From Cohnella sp. AR92 (lineage in GTDB: Bacteria > Bacillota > Bacilli > Paenibacillales > Paenibacillaceae): a stretch of DNA of 64,000 nt. Each line of letters begins with the position of its first letter. Within the stretch, counting starts at the first letter, position 1. The position numbers and the translations under genes are program-made. The stretch spans positions 27,409-91,408 of the forward strand of contig NZ_RZJR01000021.1 in NCBI RefSeq assembly GCF_003990975.1. The letters run 5' to 3'. Below the pieces are notes generated by a model. The model made no database searches, had not been told where the DNA came from, and saw only the letters and a program-made list of their open reading frames with translations. This document shows positions 45,635-54,083 of the stretch, in pieces.

Positions 45635-47542
45635 ATGAATCTTGCTAACAGATGGACTAGAAGCTTTATCGCATTCGCTTTGGCGATCGCTCTGACGATC
45701 GGCGTCTCCGTTCCGGCCTTCGCCGACAGCTCGTCGGCTTCCGCGGGAATCGTGATCAAGCTGAAGTCGGGCAGCAACCAAATGACCGTGAACGGCTCCG
45801 CCGTGACGATCACGAAGCCGTACCAGAAGGCCGGCACGACGTTCGTTCCGCTGAGCGTCATCACCAAGAGCTTCGGCGCGACGCTTCAATTGAAGGATAA
45901 CAAAATCATTACCCTGAAGTACCTGACGCATACGATCACGTTGACGATCGGAAGCAAAACGGCTTGGGTAGACGGCAAGAAAGTGGCGCTCGTCTCCGCT
46001 CCCGAAGTCCAGAACGGAGTGACCATGGTTCCTCTCCGCGTCGTGGAGTACTTCGGCGCCAAAGTAGCCCTGAACAGCTCGACCAAAGAGATCGTCATCT
46101 CCGTGGCGACGGCGGCTGCAGGCTCCGGATCCGGCATCGGCGGCGGAATCGATACGGACGCCGGCAAGTCCATGATCGGCGACAGCTTCTACAAGTGGTC
46201 GATGAACTATCCGACGGGGCTGGTGCAGCAGTACCAATCCAGCGACGGCAGCTACTTGAGCTTCGAGGACGTAAAGGGCGATTACTACCTGTCCATCGGC
46301 GTGGAAGAGCAGGAAGATACGCTCGACGCCGACGAAGTGCTTGAAACGCTGGTGGATTATGCGGAAGACGACACGATCGTGGATATGAAGCCCGTTACGA
46401 AGAACGGCGTTACCTATCAGAGAGTCGTCTCCAAGTCGTACGACGGATTCTATTACGATTATAGAAGCGTTCAAGCGAACGGCTATCTCTATACGATCAT
46501 CTTCGGCAAAGCGGCCAAGTCGGTGGCGGACCTGAACTCCAGCTCTTCGATTCTGGACAGCTTCAAGCCTTCGTTCGACGCTGCGAACAAATCCCTGAAG
46601 GATCTGACCAAGATCAAGGACGGTTTGATCGCGTTTAAGCAGGACGAATACGGCATCTCCTTCAGCCTTCCTTATAACTGGAGCGGCAGCTACGACGATT
46701 CGGAGCTGTATTACTATAGCGATAAGTCGGAAGAGCTCTATATGTATATCTTCTCCTTGCACGAAGGCGATACGGCGGACACGATCGCCGCGAGGGACAT
46801 GGCTAGATTTAAGCAGAACTTCAAGTACAGCAAGGAACCGGAAGTCAGCGACACGACGTGGAACGGCATTCCGGCCAAGCTGGTCAAGTACGCATACTCC
46901 ATGGATAGCAAGAAATGGATCACGGAGTATCATGTGGTCGCGGTGAAAGGCAATTATAAGTACCAAACCATCTACAACTTCTTGGACGAGGATGCGGTGA
47001 GCGGCGAAGCGGGCTTCAAGCAATTCCTCTCGACCTTCAAGCTTGACTTCAACAAGGTCGCGGCATCGATCGGCGAGATTCCGGATCCGGACGATACGAC
47101 GGACACCTCGGCCGTCGTGACGAAGACAAGCAAGAAGTACGGTTATAGCGTCACTCTTCCGAAGCATTGGACGGGCGAGAGCAAGAACTTCGAGAGCGAT
47201 TCGATTCAATATACCGGTTACGGCCTGAACTTCCTGATCTATGTGGATGACACTTCGACTCTGACGGCGTACGCCGATCTCATGGAGAAGCAGTATACGG
47301 GCACTGGGGCGTTCAAGCTGGCATCGAAGACGGCGGCCAGCGTAGCGGGCGCCAACGGTTATCAGATGGTCTTCGAGCCCATGCCGGGCATTGGGGCGGA
47401 CGGCTCCAAGATTACCCTGTACGTGCTGGAGAAGGATGGCAAGGTGTTCATGATTCAAGGGGCCCTCAACGGCGCATATGCGACCGAGTTCAACGTGAAT
47501 CAGTTGAACGACGCGCTCGCATCCTTCAAGTTCACGAACTAA
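45635..47542 (+). CDS. Secreted stalk-domain (copper amine oxidase N-like) protein
   Basis: 635 residues. Signal peptide ending at VPAFA (about residue 30), a stalk/copper-amine-oxidase-N domain (about 50-155, with FVPLSVITKSFGATL and MVPLRVVEYFGAKV), then three related beta domains of about 150 residues each opening with YGISFSLPYNWSG or YGYSVTLPKHWTG-type motifs (PsbP/DUF1795-like). No catalytic site is recognised. Cotranscription with the HtrA-like protease suggests a wall- or envelope-stress role (inference). Confidence 0.82.
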   Translation: MNLANRWTRSFIAFALAIALTIGVSVPAFADSSSASAGIVIKLKSGSNQMTVNGSAVTITKPYQKAGTTFVPLSVITKSFGATLQLKDNKIITLKYLTHTITLTIGSKTAWVDGKKVALVSAPEVQNGVTMVPLRVVEYFGAKVALNSSTKEIVISVATAAAGSGSGIGGGIDTDAGKSMIGDSFYKWSMNYPTGLVQQYQSSDGSYLSFEDVKGDYYLSIGVEEQEDTLDADEVLETLVDYAEDDTIVDMKPVTKNGVTYQRVVSKSYDGFYYDYRSVQANGYLYTIIFGKAAKSVADLNSSSSILDSFKPSFDAANKSLKDLTKIKDGLIAFKQDEYGISFSLPYNWSGSYDDSELYYYSDKSEELYMYIFSLHEGDTADTIAARDMARFKQNFKYSKEPEVSDTTWNGIPAKLVKYAYSMDSKKWITEYHVVAVKGNYKYQTIYNFLDEDAVSGEAGFKQFLSTFKLDFNKVAASIGEIPDPDDTTDTSAVVTKTSKKYGYSVTLPKHWTGESKNFESDSIQYTGYGLNFLIYVDDTSTLTAYADLMEKQYTGTGAFKLASKTAASVAGANGYQMVFEPMPGIGADGSKITLYVLEKDGKVFMIQGALNGAYATEFNVNQLNDALASFKFTN

Positions 47543-47545
47543 TAG

Positions 47546-47590
47546 AGAGTCCGGTCGGAGCGCGATTGCCGCTTCTTCCGGACTTTTCTT
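47546..47590 (+). terminator. Terminator of the htrA-stalk operon
   Basis: AGTCCGG / CCGGACT with inner GAGCG/CGCTTC pairing, followed by TTTCTTTT. Confidence 0.8.
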
Positions 47591-47620
47591 TTGTCCCTGC
47601 GGCATAGGGTTTGTTATACT
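47591..47620 (+). promoter_or_regulatory. Promoter of U32 gene
   Basis: TTGTCC (47591-47596), 18-bp spacer, TATACT (47615-47620). Confidence 0.6.
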
Positions 47621-47666
47621 AGAGCTAATTGACCGCGGGTAAAGCGGTATGGAGGTCATATAGGCA

Positions 47667-50174
47667 ATGACAGAAAAAGCCGTTATTCGGCGTGAAGATA
47701 TTGAACTGCTCGCTCCTGCGGGCGATTGGGAATGCATGAGAGCCGCCGTGGCGAACGGAGCGGACGCGATCTTCTTCGGGGTGGAGAAGTTCAACGCCCG
47801 CGCCAGGGCGAACAACTTCAAGATGGCGGAGCTGCCGGAGATCATGCGGTTCCTGCACCGCTACGGAGTGAAGGGGTTCCTGACGTTCAACATCCTCGTA
47901 TTCGAGGATGAGCTGCGAGATGCCCGCATTCTGATAGACGCTTGCATCGAGGCCGGCGTCGATGCCGTTATCGTGCAGGATCTTGGCCTGGTCAAAATGA
48001 TTCGCGAGATGTCCCCGGACTTCCCGATTCACGGTTCCACCCAGATGACGATCACTTCTCCGGAGGCGGTGGAGTTCACGAAGCCGTTCGGACTCGAGCG
48101 CGTCGTATTGGGCCGGGAGAACAACCTGAAGCAGATCCAGAAGATCGGGGAGCAAGCGAAGCTCCCGATGGAAGTATTCGTACACGGCGCGCTGTGCGTC
48201 TCGTATTCGGGCCAATGCTTGACCTCGGAAGTATGGGGCGGCCGTTCCGCGAACCGCGGGGAATGCGCGCAGGCTTGCCGCCTGCCTTACGACCTGATGG
48301 TCGACGGCGTCCACAAGCCGATGGGCGATATCGCTTATCTGCTGTCCCCGAAGGACCTGGCGGCGATCGACCTGATGCCGGAGCTGATCGAAGCCGGCGT
48401 CACCTCCTTCAAGATCGAGGGCCGCTTGAAGAGCCCGGAATACGTCGCCAATGTCGTGAGCAAGTACCGCCGCGCCATCGACAAATACTTCGACGGCGAC
48501 AGCTCGGAGCCGACGAAGGAAGAGATCCGCGAGCTGCAGCAGAGCTTCTCCCGCGGCTTCACGCATGGCTTCCTGGAAGGCACGAACAACAAGCAGCTCG
48601 TCGACGGAACGTTCCCGAAGAGCCGCGGGGTCTATCTGGGCCGCGTCGAGAAGATTCTCAGGGACAGCGTCGTTTGTTCCATCGAAGCGCCTCTTAAGCG
48701 CGGAGACGGGCTTGTCTTCGACGCCGGGGATCCGACGAAGAAGGAAGAGGGCGGCCGCGTCTACGATCTGCGCCGCGGCGGCTCCAAGCTGGAAGGGGAG
48801 ATCCCGGAAGGCAACCGGATCGAGATCGTCATGGGACGCAACGACGTCGATCTTACCCGTCTCCATGAGGGAGACCGAATCTGGAAGACAAGCGACCCGG
48901 CGCTGGATCGCCGGCTCCGCGGCACGTTCGAGACCGAGAAGCCGTACCGCGTCTTCCCGGCCGCGGTGACGGTCGAGGGCCGCGAAGGCTCGCCGCTGCG
49001 CACGATTTGGACGGATCTGGACAAGGGAACGACCGTTGTCGTGCAGTCCGCGATGCCGCTAGAGAAGGCGGAGAAGCGCCCTCTTGGCCAAGAAGTGCTG
49101 GAGGAGCAGTTCGGACGCCTCGGCGGCTCGCTTTATTGGCTGGACCAGCTGTCGGTAGCGCTGGAGGGCGGCGTGATCGTGCCGAAGAGCGAGCTCAACC
49201 GCATCCGCCGCGAAGCGGTCGAACAATTGGAGCTGCTTCGCGAGCAGCCACCGACGTATACTCGCCTGCCCGCCGCGGAGGAACCTGCCGAGAAGGATGC
49301 GGAGCCGGTAACGAATCCGAGAATGACGGCGCTCTGCCGAACGCTGGAGCAGGTGAAGGCGGCCGTTCAAACGGATGTCTCGATGATCTATGCCGACTTC
49401 GAGTTCATCAAGCAATTCCCGGATGCGATCGCCATCTGCCGCGAGGCGGGCAAGCCGATCGCGCTCGCCACTCCGCGCATTCACATGCCGGGGGAGAACG
49501 GGTACCACCGCAATATCCTGAACCTGAAGCCGGATGCCGTGCTCGTCCGCAATACGGGCGCGCTGTACTATTACCTGAAGGTACGGGCCGAGAAGCCGAA
49601 CGAGAAGCATCCCATGCTGATCGGCGACTTCTCGCTGAACGTCTCGAATCACAAGACGGTGGAGCTGTTCCGCGAGGTCGGTCTCGACTGGGTGACCCCG
49701 TCCTACGACCTGAACATCCAGCAGATGGTCGACATGCTGCGGCTCGCGGATACGTCCCGCCTGGAGCTTGTCATCCACCAGCATATGCCGATGTTCCACA
49801 CGGAGCACTGCGTCTATTGCACGTTCATGAGCGAAGGAACGAACTACACGAACTGCGGCCGTCCTTGCGAAGAGTCGCGGGCATCGCTGCAGGACCGGAT
49901 CGGCATGAACCATCCGGTGCGCGTCGACGAAGGCTGCCGCAACACGGTATACAACGCCATCGAGCAGTCCGGCTCGGAATATCTGCAGAACTTCATGGAG
50001 CTGGGCGTTCCTTCCTTCCGGGTCGAGTTCCTGGAGGAGTCGGGCGAGAAAGTGCGCGAGGTGCTTCAGCTCTATCGCGACGCGATGGAAGGACGCATCT
50101 CCGGTACCGAAGTGTGGAAGAAGCTGAAAGCGACGAACCAGTTGGGCGTCACCCGCGGCCAATTGGTGAGATAA
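47667..50174 (+). CDS. U32/DUF3656-family protein (putative rRNA or tRNA hydroxylation factor)
   Basis: 835 residues. N-terminal U32 domain with family signature MEVFVHGALCVSYSGQC and GECAQACRLPY; a middle region (about 300-560) related to DUF3656; a second TIM-barrel-like half ending with HTEHCVYCTFMSEG and NCGRPCEESR, whose cysteines may complete an iron-sulfur site. U32 members once called collagenases include RlhA and TrhP, which hydroxylate cytidine in 23S rRNA or uridine in tRNA. This protein's double length and domain order resemble the RlhA group, but the exact target is not settled. GGAGGT ten bases before ATG. Confidence 0.85.
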   Translation: MTEKAVIRREDIELLAPAGDWECMRAAVANGADAIFFGVEKFNARARANNFKMAELPEIMRFLHRYGVKGFLTFNILVFEDELRDARILIDACIEAGVDAVIVQDLGLVKMIREMSPDFPIHGSTQMTITSPEAVEFTKPFGLERVVLGRENNLKQIQKIGEQAKLPMEVFVHGALCVSYSGQCLTSEVWGGRSANRGECAQACRLPYDLMVDGVHKPMGDIAYLLSPKDLAAIDLMPELIEAGVTSFKIEGRLKSPEYVANVVSKYRRAIDKYFDGDSSEPTKEEIRELQQSFSRGFTHGFLEGTNNKQLVDGTFPKSRGVYLGRVEKILRDSVVCSIEAPLKRGDGLVFDAGDPTKKEEGGRVYDLRRGGSKLEGEIPEGNRIEIVMGRNDVDLTRLHEGDRIWKTSDPALDRRLRGTFETEKPYRVFPAAVTVEGREGSPLRTIWTDLDKGTTVVVQSAMPLEKAEKRPLGQEVLEEQFGRLGGSLYWLDQLSVALEGGVIVPKSELNRIRREAVEQLELLREQPPTYTRLPAAEEPAEKDAEPVTNPRMTALCRTLEQVKAAVQTDVSMIYADFEFIKQFPDAIAICREAGKPIALATPRIHMPGENGYHRNILNLKPDAVLVRNTGALYYYLKVRAEKPNEKHPMLIGDFSLNVSNHKTVELFREVGLDWVTPSYDLNIQQMVDMLRLADTSRLELVIHQHMPMFHTEHCVYCTFMSEGTNYTNCGRPCEESRASLQDRIGMNHPVRVDEGCRNTVYNAIEQSGSEYLQNFMELGVPSFRVEFLEESGEKVREVLQLYRDAMEGRISGTEVWKKLKATNQLGVTRGQLVR

Positions 50175-50224
50175 GCTCGAGATCAGGTCGGTTGACAGAA
50201 CGGTCAAGGCTTGATAGGATGGAA

Positions 50225-50350
50225 CGACATCAGAAAGCTTCCCTAGGGTTCCGCGGCATCGCCTCAAGCAGGCGGCAGCCGGTCCGGTCCGAGAGGGAAC
50301 GCGCGGTCTCACTAGGAGACGCGTCCACGGAGGGATAGAAGCCCGGGAGT
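50225..50350 (+). ncRNA. Guanidine-I riboswitch (ykkC-yxkD class)
   Basis: The invariant blocks are all present in order: CTAGGGTTCCG (50243), GGTCCGAGAG (50286), ACGGAGGGATA (50327) and GCCCGGGAG (50341). It precedes two SMR exporter genes, the classic target. The last block can pair either within the aptamer or with the terminator arm CTCCCGGGC at 50403, so ligand binding should prevent termination. Confidence 0.95.
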
Positions 50351-50417
50351 ATCTTGATGTCGGCAGGCGCAACGAGGTTGCGGACGGCCGGCGTGAGAGA
50401 GGCTCCCGGGCTTTTTT
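50339..50417 (+). terminator. Riboswitch-controlled terminator
   Basis: AAGCCCGGGAG (50339-50349) pairs perfectly with CTCCCGGGCTT (50403-50413), then a T run. Its left arm is the conserved 3' block of the aptamer. An inner stem lies in the 53-nt loop. Confidence 0.9.
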
Positions 50418-50493
50418 GCTGCGCGAAGTCCGTTCTCTCATGCGGGAAGGATTCCCTTAACGGGACAAACTAATCAGGAGGGGGTTGTCGGCA

Positions 50494-50838
50494 ATGAATC
50501 GATATTGGGGGCTGCTTATCGTGGCGGGGCTTAGCGAGGTGGGCTGGGTATCCGGCTTGAAGCACGCGAACAGCTGGTGGACGTGGGCGCTGACCGCCAT
50601 CGTCATCCTATTCAGCTTCTATGCTCTAATCTTGGTGACTAAGGTGCTTCCGGTCGGAACCACTTATGCCGTATTTACGGGGATCGGAGCTGCGGGAACG
50701 GTAATCGGCGAATCCATCTTTTTCGACGTTCCCTTGAGCTGGGGCAAGCTGCTGCTCGTCGTCGTGATGATCATAGGGATCGCGGGGTTGAAAATAACGG
50801 CGGGCCATTCGGAGCCGTCGGCGAAGGAGGCGAACTAA
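50494..50838 (+). CDS. SMR-family guanidinium exporter, SugE/YkkC-like
   Basis: 114 residues, four helices. The key glutamate of SMR proteins is in GLSEVGWVSGLKHANSW, whose WxxGLK pattern is that of Gdx/SugE. Helix 3 contains PVGTTYAVFTGIGAAGTVIGE. Expected to antiport protons for guanidinium. ATG at 50494 has AGGAGGGGG ten bases upstream; an in-frame TTG at 50485 overlaps the SD. Controlled by the guanidine-I riboswitch and paired with the next gene. Confidence 0.93.
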   Translation: MNRYWGLLIVAGLSEVGWVSGLKHANSWWTWALTAIVILFSFYALILVTKVLPVGTTYAVFTGIGAAGTVIGESIFFDVPLSWGKLLLVVVMIIGIAGLKITAGHSEPSAKEAN

Positions 50839-50839
50839 C

Positions 50840-51154
50840 ATGGCGTGGGTGTTGTTGATCTTGGCGGGGGTTGGCGAAGTCGTCGGCGTCTTGGGTCTTA
50901 ACCGTCTGAATGAGAAGCGGAGCGCGGGAGCGCTCGCCCTGCTGATCGGGGGATTCGTATCGAGCTTCATCCTGCTGACGACCTCGCTGCAATCGTTGTC
51001 GATGGGCACCGCTTACGCGATCTGGACGGGGATCGGCACCATCGGCGCGACGCTCATCGGAATGGCTTTCTTCGGAGAGTCGCGCGATGGACGAAGAATC
51101 TTTTTCCTCGTGCTGGTCTTGGCTGCGGCGATCGGCTTAAAGCTGGTGGAATAG
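50840..51154 (+). CDS. SMR-family guanidinium exporter partner, YkkD-like
   Basis: 104 residues, four helices, glutamate in AGVGEVVGVLGLNRL, and SMGTAYAIWTGIGTIGATLIG in helix 3. It begins one base after the stop of its partner, with GAAGGAGG inside that gene. Two adjacent SMR genes usually encode an antiparallel heterodimer, as YkkCD in B. subtilis. Convergent with the sdpI-like gene seven bases on. Confidence 0.92.
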   Translation: MAWVLLILAGVGEVVGVLGLNRLNEKRSAGALALLIGGFVSSFILLTTSLQSLSMGTAYAIWTGIGTIGATLIGMAFFGESRDGRRIFFLVLVLAAAIGLKLVE

Positions 51155-51161
51155 GCCGCCT

Positions 51162-51848
51162 TTAAGAGGTCCGCTTGCGAGCGTACAAGAGGTAGGAATA
51201 GACCGCCGGAATCAGGGAGCTGCCGCCCGCGCAGACGAGAACGACGATAGCCAGCCAGAGGTTGGAAGTCAACCAGGCGGCCGCGAACATCAGGATTCCG
51301 GCGATGACCCACAGCTTGGCGGCCAGACGGTGAGTCCGAGTCCAATTCGTCTCGTCGGTTAGCGCCCACGGGGTGCGGATTCCGACGAAGAAGTTGCTCT
51401 TGACCTGGCTCATCCGGTTGCCGAGAACGATCCACAGCAGTCCCAGACCTCCGATGATGACGTTGGGGATTCGAATGGAGTAGCCGAGCTCGCTTAGAAT
51501 GATCGTGGTGAACAGAGCGTGGAAGAACAGGCTGAGTCCCCACCGAATAAGCACGAAGTAAGGCTCGAACCGGGCATAATTGCCCCGGCGAGGGTCGAAG
51601 TGGCGCATGACGGTTATGAACGCCGGGAGCAGGACGGCAATCGCGCCGTACAGCAGCCAGAATCCGCCTTTGGGCATCGTTCCGTCGACTTCCCCATGGA
51701 CGTTGTAGTGGGAAGCGACCTCTCCGGGCAGTCTGTGGTTGAAGAAGGCGTAAGACAAGGCAAGAAGCGCAAGGTTGATCGCGATCAGCCAAGTGTCGCG
51801 CTTGCTCCAGAAGAAGGACTTCTCGGAACTTGCTCTGGATTCGGTCAT
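51162..51848 (-). CDS. SdpI-family membrane protein
   Basis: 228 residues, six helices. DUF1648 region near the N-terminus (NHRLPGEVASHYNVHGEVDGTMPKG) and the SdpI signature NFFVGIRTPWALTDETNW. B. subtilis SdpI gives immunity to the SdpC toxin and sequesters SdpR at the membrane. No sdpC-like toxin gene lies here, so this is probably an orphan or stress-related pair. ATG overlaps the sdpR-like stop as ATGA. Confidence 0.88.
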   Translation of the reverse strand: MTESRASSEKSFFWSKRDTWLIAINLALLALSYAFFNHRLPGEVASHYNVHGEVDGTMPKGGFWLLYGAIAVLLPAFITVMRHFDPRRGNYARFEPYFVLIRWGLSLFFHALFTTIILSELGYSIRIPNVIIGGLGLLWIVLGNRMSQVKSNFFVGIRTPWALTDETNWTRTHRLAAKLWVIAGILMFAAAWLTSNLWLAIVVLVCAGGSSLIPAVYSYLLYARKRTS

Positions 51849-52120
51849 TGGGATTCGTCTCCTTTGGTTCCCATCATTCCAAGAAACCAGCCGAGCGTCT
51901 CTTGGAAGACGGTCATATTCAGCGAATAAATAATGCTTTGGCCTTGCCGCTCGTCGTCGATCAGCTTCGCATTCTTCAGGATGCTCAAGTGATGGGAGAT
52001 GCTCGGCTTGGAGATGGAGAATTGCTCGGCGATCTCCCCGGCGGACAGGTCGCGTTCCTTAAGAAGCTGTATGATCTGGCGCCGGGTCGGATCGGACAAG
52101 GCTTTGAACGTATCGTTCAA
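51845..52120 (-). CDS. ArsR-family autorepressor, SdpR-like
   Basis: 91 residues, winged HTH without the metal-binding cysteines of ArsR. It reads NDTFKALSDPTRRQIIQLL... SISKPSISHHLSILK, the SdpR pattern. A TTG at 52120 with GGAGG nine bases upstream gives the usual SdpR N-terminus; a longer open frame from 52174 has an unrelated basic N-terminus. Regulates itself and sdpI through the palindrome upstream. Confidence 0.88.
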   Translation of the reverse strand: MNDTFKALSDPTRRQIIQLLKERDLSAGEIAEQFSISKPSISHHLSILKNAKLIDDERQGQSIIYSLNMTVFQETLGWFLGMMGTKGDESQ

Positions 52121-52164
52121 GGGAGGTCGCCTCCTGACTGCAGTGATGCATTGTGTAATTAGAT

Positions 52165-52184
52165 ATTTAGACAATCATCTAAAT
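52165..52184. promoter_or_regulatory. Operator of sdpR-sdpI
   Basis: Perfect palindrome ATTTAGA-CAATCA-TCTAAAT three bases past the -10, where a bound ArsR-family dimer would block transcription. Confidence 0.75.
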
Positions 52185-52186
52185 AA

Positions 52187-52215
52187 AGTATAACGAACGA
52201 CGAGCGCTCCCGCAA
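52187..52215 (-). promoter_or_regulatory. Promoter of sdpR-sdpI
   Basis: On the minus strand TTGCGG (52210-52215), 17-bp spacer, TATACT (52187-52192). Confidence 0.72.
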
Positions 52216-52230
52216 GGGGCAAAAAAGGGA

Positions 52231-52710
52231 ATGTGTGTCATGCGCCTGTCGCGGACATATGCTATAGCACAACTCATCAAGGGGGCAATCGTTATCCGGG
52301 CATCCAAGAGCGTTGGTAGAAGAGGCCAAGGCGCAGTGGCGGGCCTCCTGCTGCATAAAGGGCGGATCCTCGTCACGCGATCGTCGCTTCCGGCTGTCGC
52401 GGAGTCGCCCATCCGGACGACGAAGGCGCTCTCCCCGTCGGCGGGGAAGCCGGCCAAGAGCCGGAAGCTGAAACGGAAGAGCGTACGGTTCGTCGGCAGC
52501 GTCCGGCAGCGCGGCAGGAAGATCCGGCTGACCAAAGCCGGAGTTGTCCGTCTGAGACGCCGATTCCGCTATCCTTCAGCGGCTTCGAGGCAGAGCGTTC
52601 GGAATGGCAGGCGCCTTCAGGGGTTCAACGACGCCTATGATCAGTTCTACCCGATCGGCTTCGCCGAAGGACTTGAAGAAGGCAGACGGAGGCTTGAGGC
52701 GCAACAGTAA
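52231..52710 (+). CDS. Basic protein of unknown function, C-terminal GxxxG ladder
   Basis: Up to 159 residues if the first ATG is used; there is no convincing SD and the true start may be internal. The C-terminal half is rich in Lys and Arg (KSRKLKRKSVRF, RLRRRFRYP) and ends with YDQFYPIGFAEGLEEGRRRLE, a GxxxGxxxG pattern also found at the N-terminus of the next protein. Its own terminator follows. A spore-associated role with the CgeB-like glycosyltransferase is a guess from position and the shared motif. Confidence 0.5.
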   Translation: MCVMRLSRTYAIAQLIKGAIVIRASKSVGRRGQGAVAGLLLHKGRILVTRSSLPAVAESPIRTTKALSPSAGKPAKSRKLKRKSVRFVGSVRQRGRKIRLTKAGVVRLRRRFRYPSAASRQSVRNGRRLQGFNDAYDQFYPIGFAEGLEEGRRRLEAQQ

Positions 52711-52732
52711 ACGGCAAGATAGCGGCAGAGAG

Positions 52733-52772
52733 AAGAGACTCCTGGAACTACGGGTTCCGGAGTCTCTTTTAT
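52733..52772 (+). terminator. Terminator after the basic protein gene
   Basis: AAGAGACTCC / GGAGTCTCTT with a nested GGAAC/GTTCC stem, followed by TTTATTT. Confidence 0.85.
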
Positions 52773-52894
52773 TTGGATGTTCGCGGACGGGCAACTATCC
52801 ATGCCTATCCGGGCAACCGTTCATATATTGTAGACTAGACGCGGCGGGCGGGAGCAGATGCCTCAAGAACGCGGCGATAGCGGAGGGGATGAGC

Positions 52895-54013
52895 ATGGCG
52901 ATTAGGAGAAAAAGGCATTCCCGGTCATCGAGCCCCTATGATCTCGGTTACCGTGAAGGATCGTTCGAAGGAAGAAGCGACGGACGATGGCAGGGGCAAT
53001 GCGAGGCGGTCATGCAAGCGGCGGCAGCGGTATCCGTTCCGAAGCGTCCGCATCATATTCTTTACGTGACCTCGGGTAAAGGAGCTCCTTACGATTCGCT
53101 AGACGCCGGAATCGGAGCGGCTCTGACGGCGACGGCGGAGAGAGTAACGATCATGCGGCCGCAGGATCCCGTCGTTCCCGTGGCTCTGGCGGAACGCCCG
53201 AATCTCGTTCTCGTGCTGGACGGCACGCAGTTCGGCGCCGAGCACGTTCAACTGCTGCGCATGCACGGGATCCGTACGGCCATCTGGCTGACCGACGACC
53301 CCTATTATACGAACTTTACGGCCGGCTATGCTCCCCATTACGATTACGTCTTTACGCCGGAGAAGAATTGCGTTCCGTTCTATCGGCAGATGGGGGCGGC
53401 GCAAGTATTCAATCTGCCGCTAGGCATTCACCCCGAAGCCTTCCGCCCGCGCAATGCAAGGAGAGAGCTTCGAGGGGACATCAGCTTTATCGGAAGCGCC
53501 TACCGCAACCGCCTGGCGATGATGCAATCCCTGCTGCCGGCGATATCCCATCGCAAGATTCATGTATCGGGGTTCTGGTGGGAACAGCTTGAGCTTCCCT
53601 CCGGCTTCAGAGGGACGTTCGACCCCGGACGCTGGATGGACCCGCTGGAGACGGCCGAGCATTACAGCGCCAGCCGGATCTCCATCAACATTCATCGGAT
53701 GGCGGACGACGAGAGGAACGAGAGCGACATCATCATCCCCGCCGTGTCGCCGAATCCTCGAACCTTCGAGATCTCGGCCTGCGGAACTTTGCAACTGGTG
53801 GATGCCAGAGAAGATATCGCCTCCTATTACGTGCCCAATGAGGAGATCGTGATCTTCGACGGCGTGGACGATCTTCTCGGCAAGCTGGAGCATTACCTGA
53901 CGCACGAGGAGGAACGCCGGGAGATCGCCTGGAGAGCTCTCGTTCGCACCATGCGGGATCATACGTTCACCTCCCGGGTATCGCAGCTTCTCGATTCGGT
54001 CCAGCTGGCCTGA
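52895..54013 (+). CDS. CgeB-like spore glycosyltransferase
   Basis: 372 residues. After a basic N-terminus comes a strict four-residue ladder GYREGSFEGRSDGRWQG (five glycines), then a GT-B fold: DUF3880-like N-domain (HHILYVTSGKGAPYDSLD, IWLTDDPYY) and a Glyco_trans_1_2-type C-domain with NPRTFEISACGTLQLVD, the nucleotide-sugar loop. B. subtilis CgeB helps form the outermost spore glycan layer. The second of two close ATGs (52895) has GGAGGGG at a correct six-base spacing. Confidence 0.86.
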   Translation: MAIRRKRHSRSSSPYDLGYREGSFEGRSDGRWQGQCEAVMQAAAAVSVPKRPHHILYVTSGKGAPYDSLDAGIGAALTATAERVTIMRPQDPVVPVALAERPNLVLVLDGTQFGAEHVQLLRMHGIRTAIWLTDDPYYTNFTAGYAPHYDYVFTPEKNCVPFYRQMGAAQVFNLPLGIHPEAFRPRNARRELRGDISFIGSAYRNRLAMMQSLLPAISHRKIHVSGFWWEQLELPSGFRGTFDPGRWMDPLETAEHYSASRISINIHRMADDERNESDIIIPAVSPNPRTFEISACGTLQLVDAREDIASYYVPNEEIVIFDGVDDLLGKLEHYLTHEEERREIAWRALVRTMRDHTFTSRVSQLLDSVQLA

Positions 54014-54021
54014 CCATAAAC

Positions 54022-54062
54022 AAAGAGAGACGCGCGCCTTGCGGAGCGGTCTCTCTTTTCTT
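54022..54062 (+). terminator. Terminator of the CgeB-like gene
   Basis: Perfect 10-bp arms AAAGAGAGAC / GTCTCTCTTT, then TCTTTTC. Confidence 0.85.
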
Positions 54063-54083
54063 TTCTTTTCCGCATCGGCTTCC

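Noticed and set aside
44438..47845. 1135-residue open frame on the minus strand
   Set aside because: It is the antisense of the HtrA-like and stalk-domain genes in GC-rich DNA; no SD, no recognised domain, and both plus-strand genes have signal peptides, motifs and SDs.
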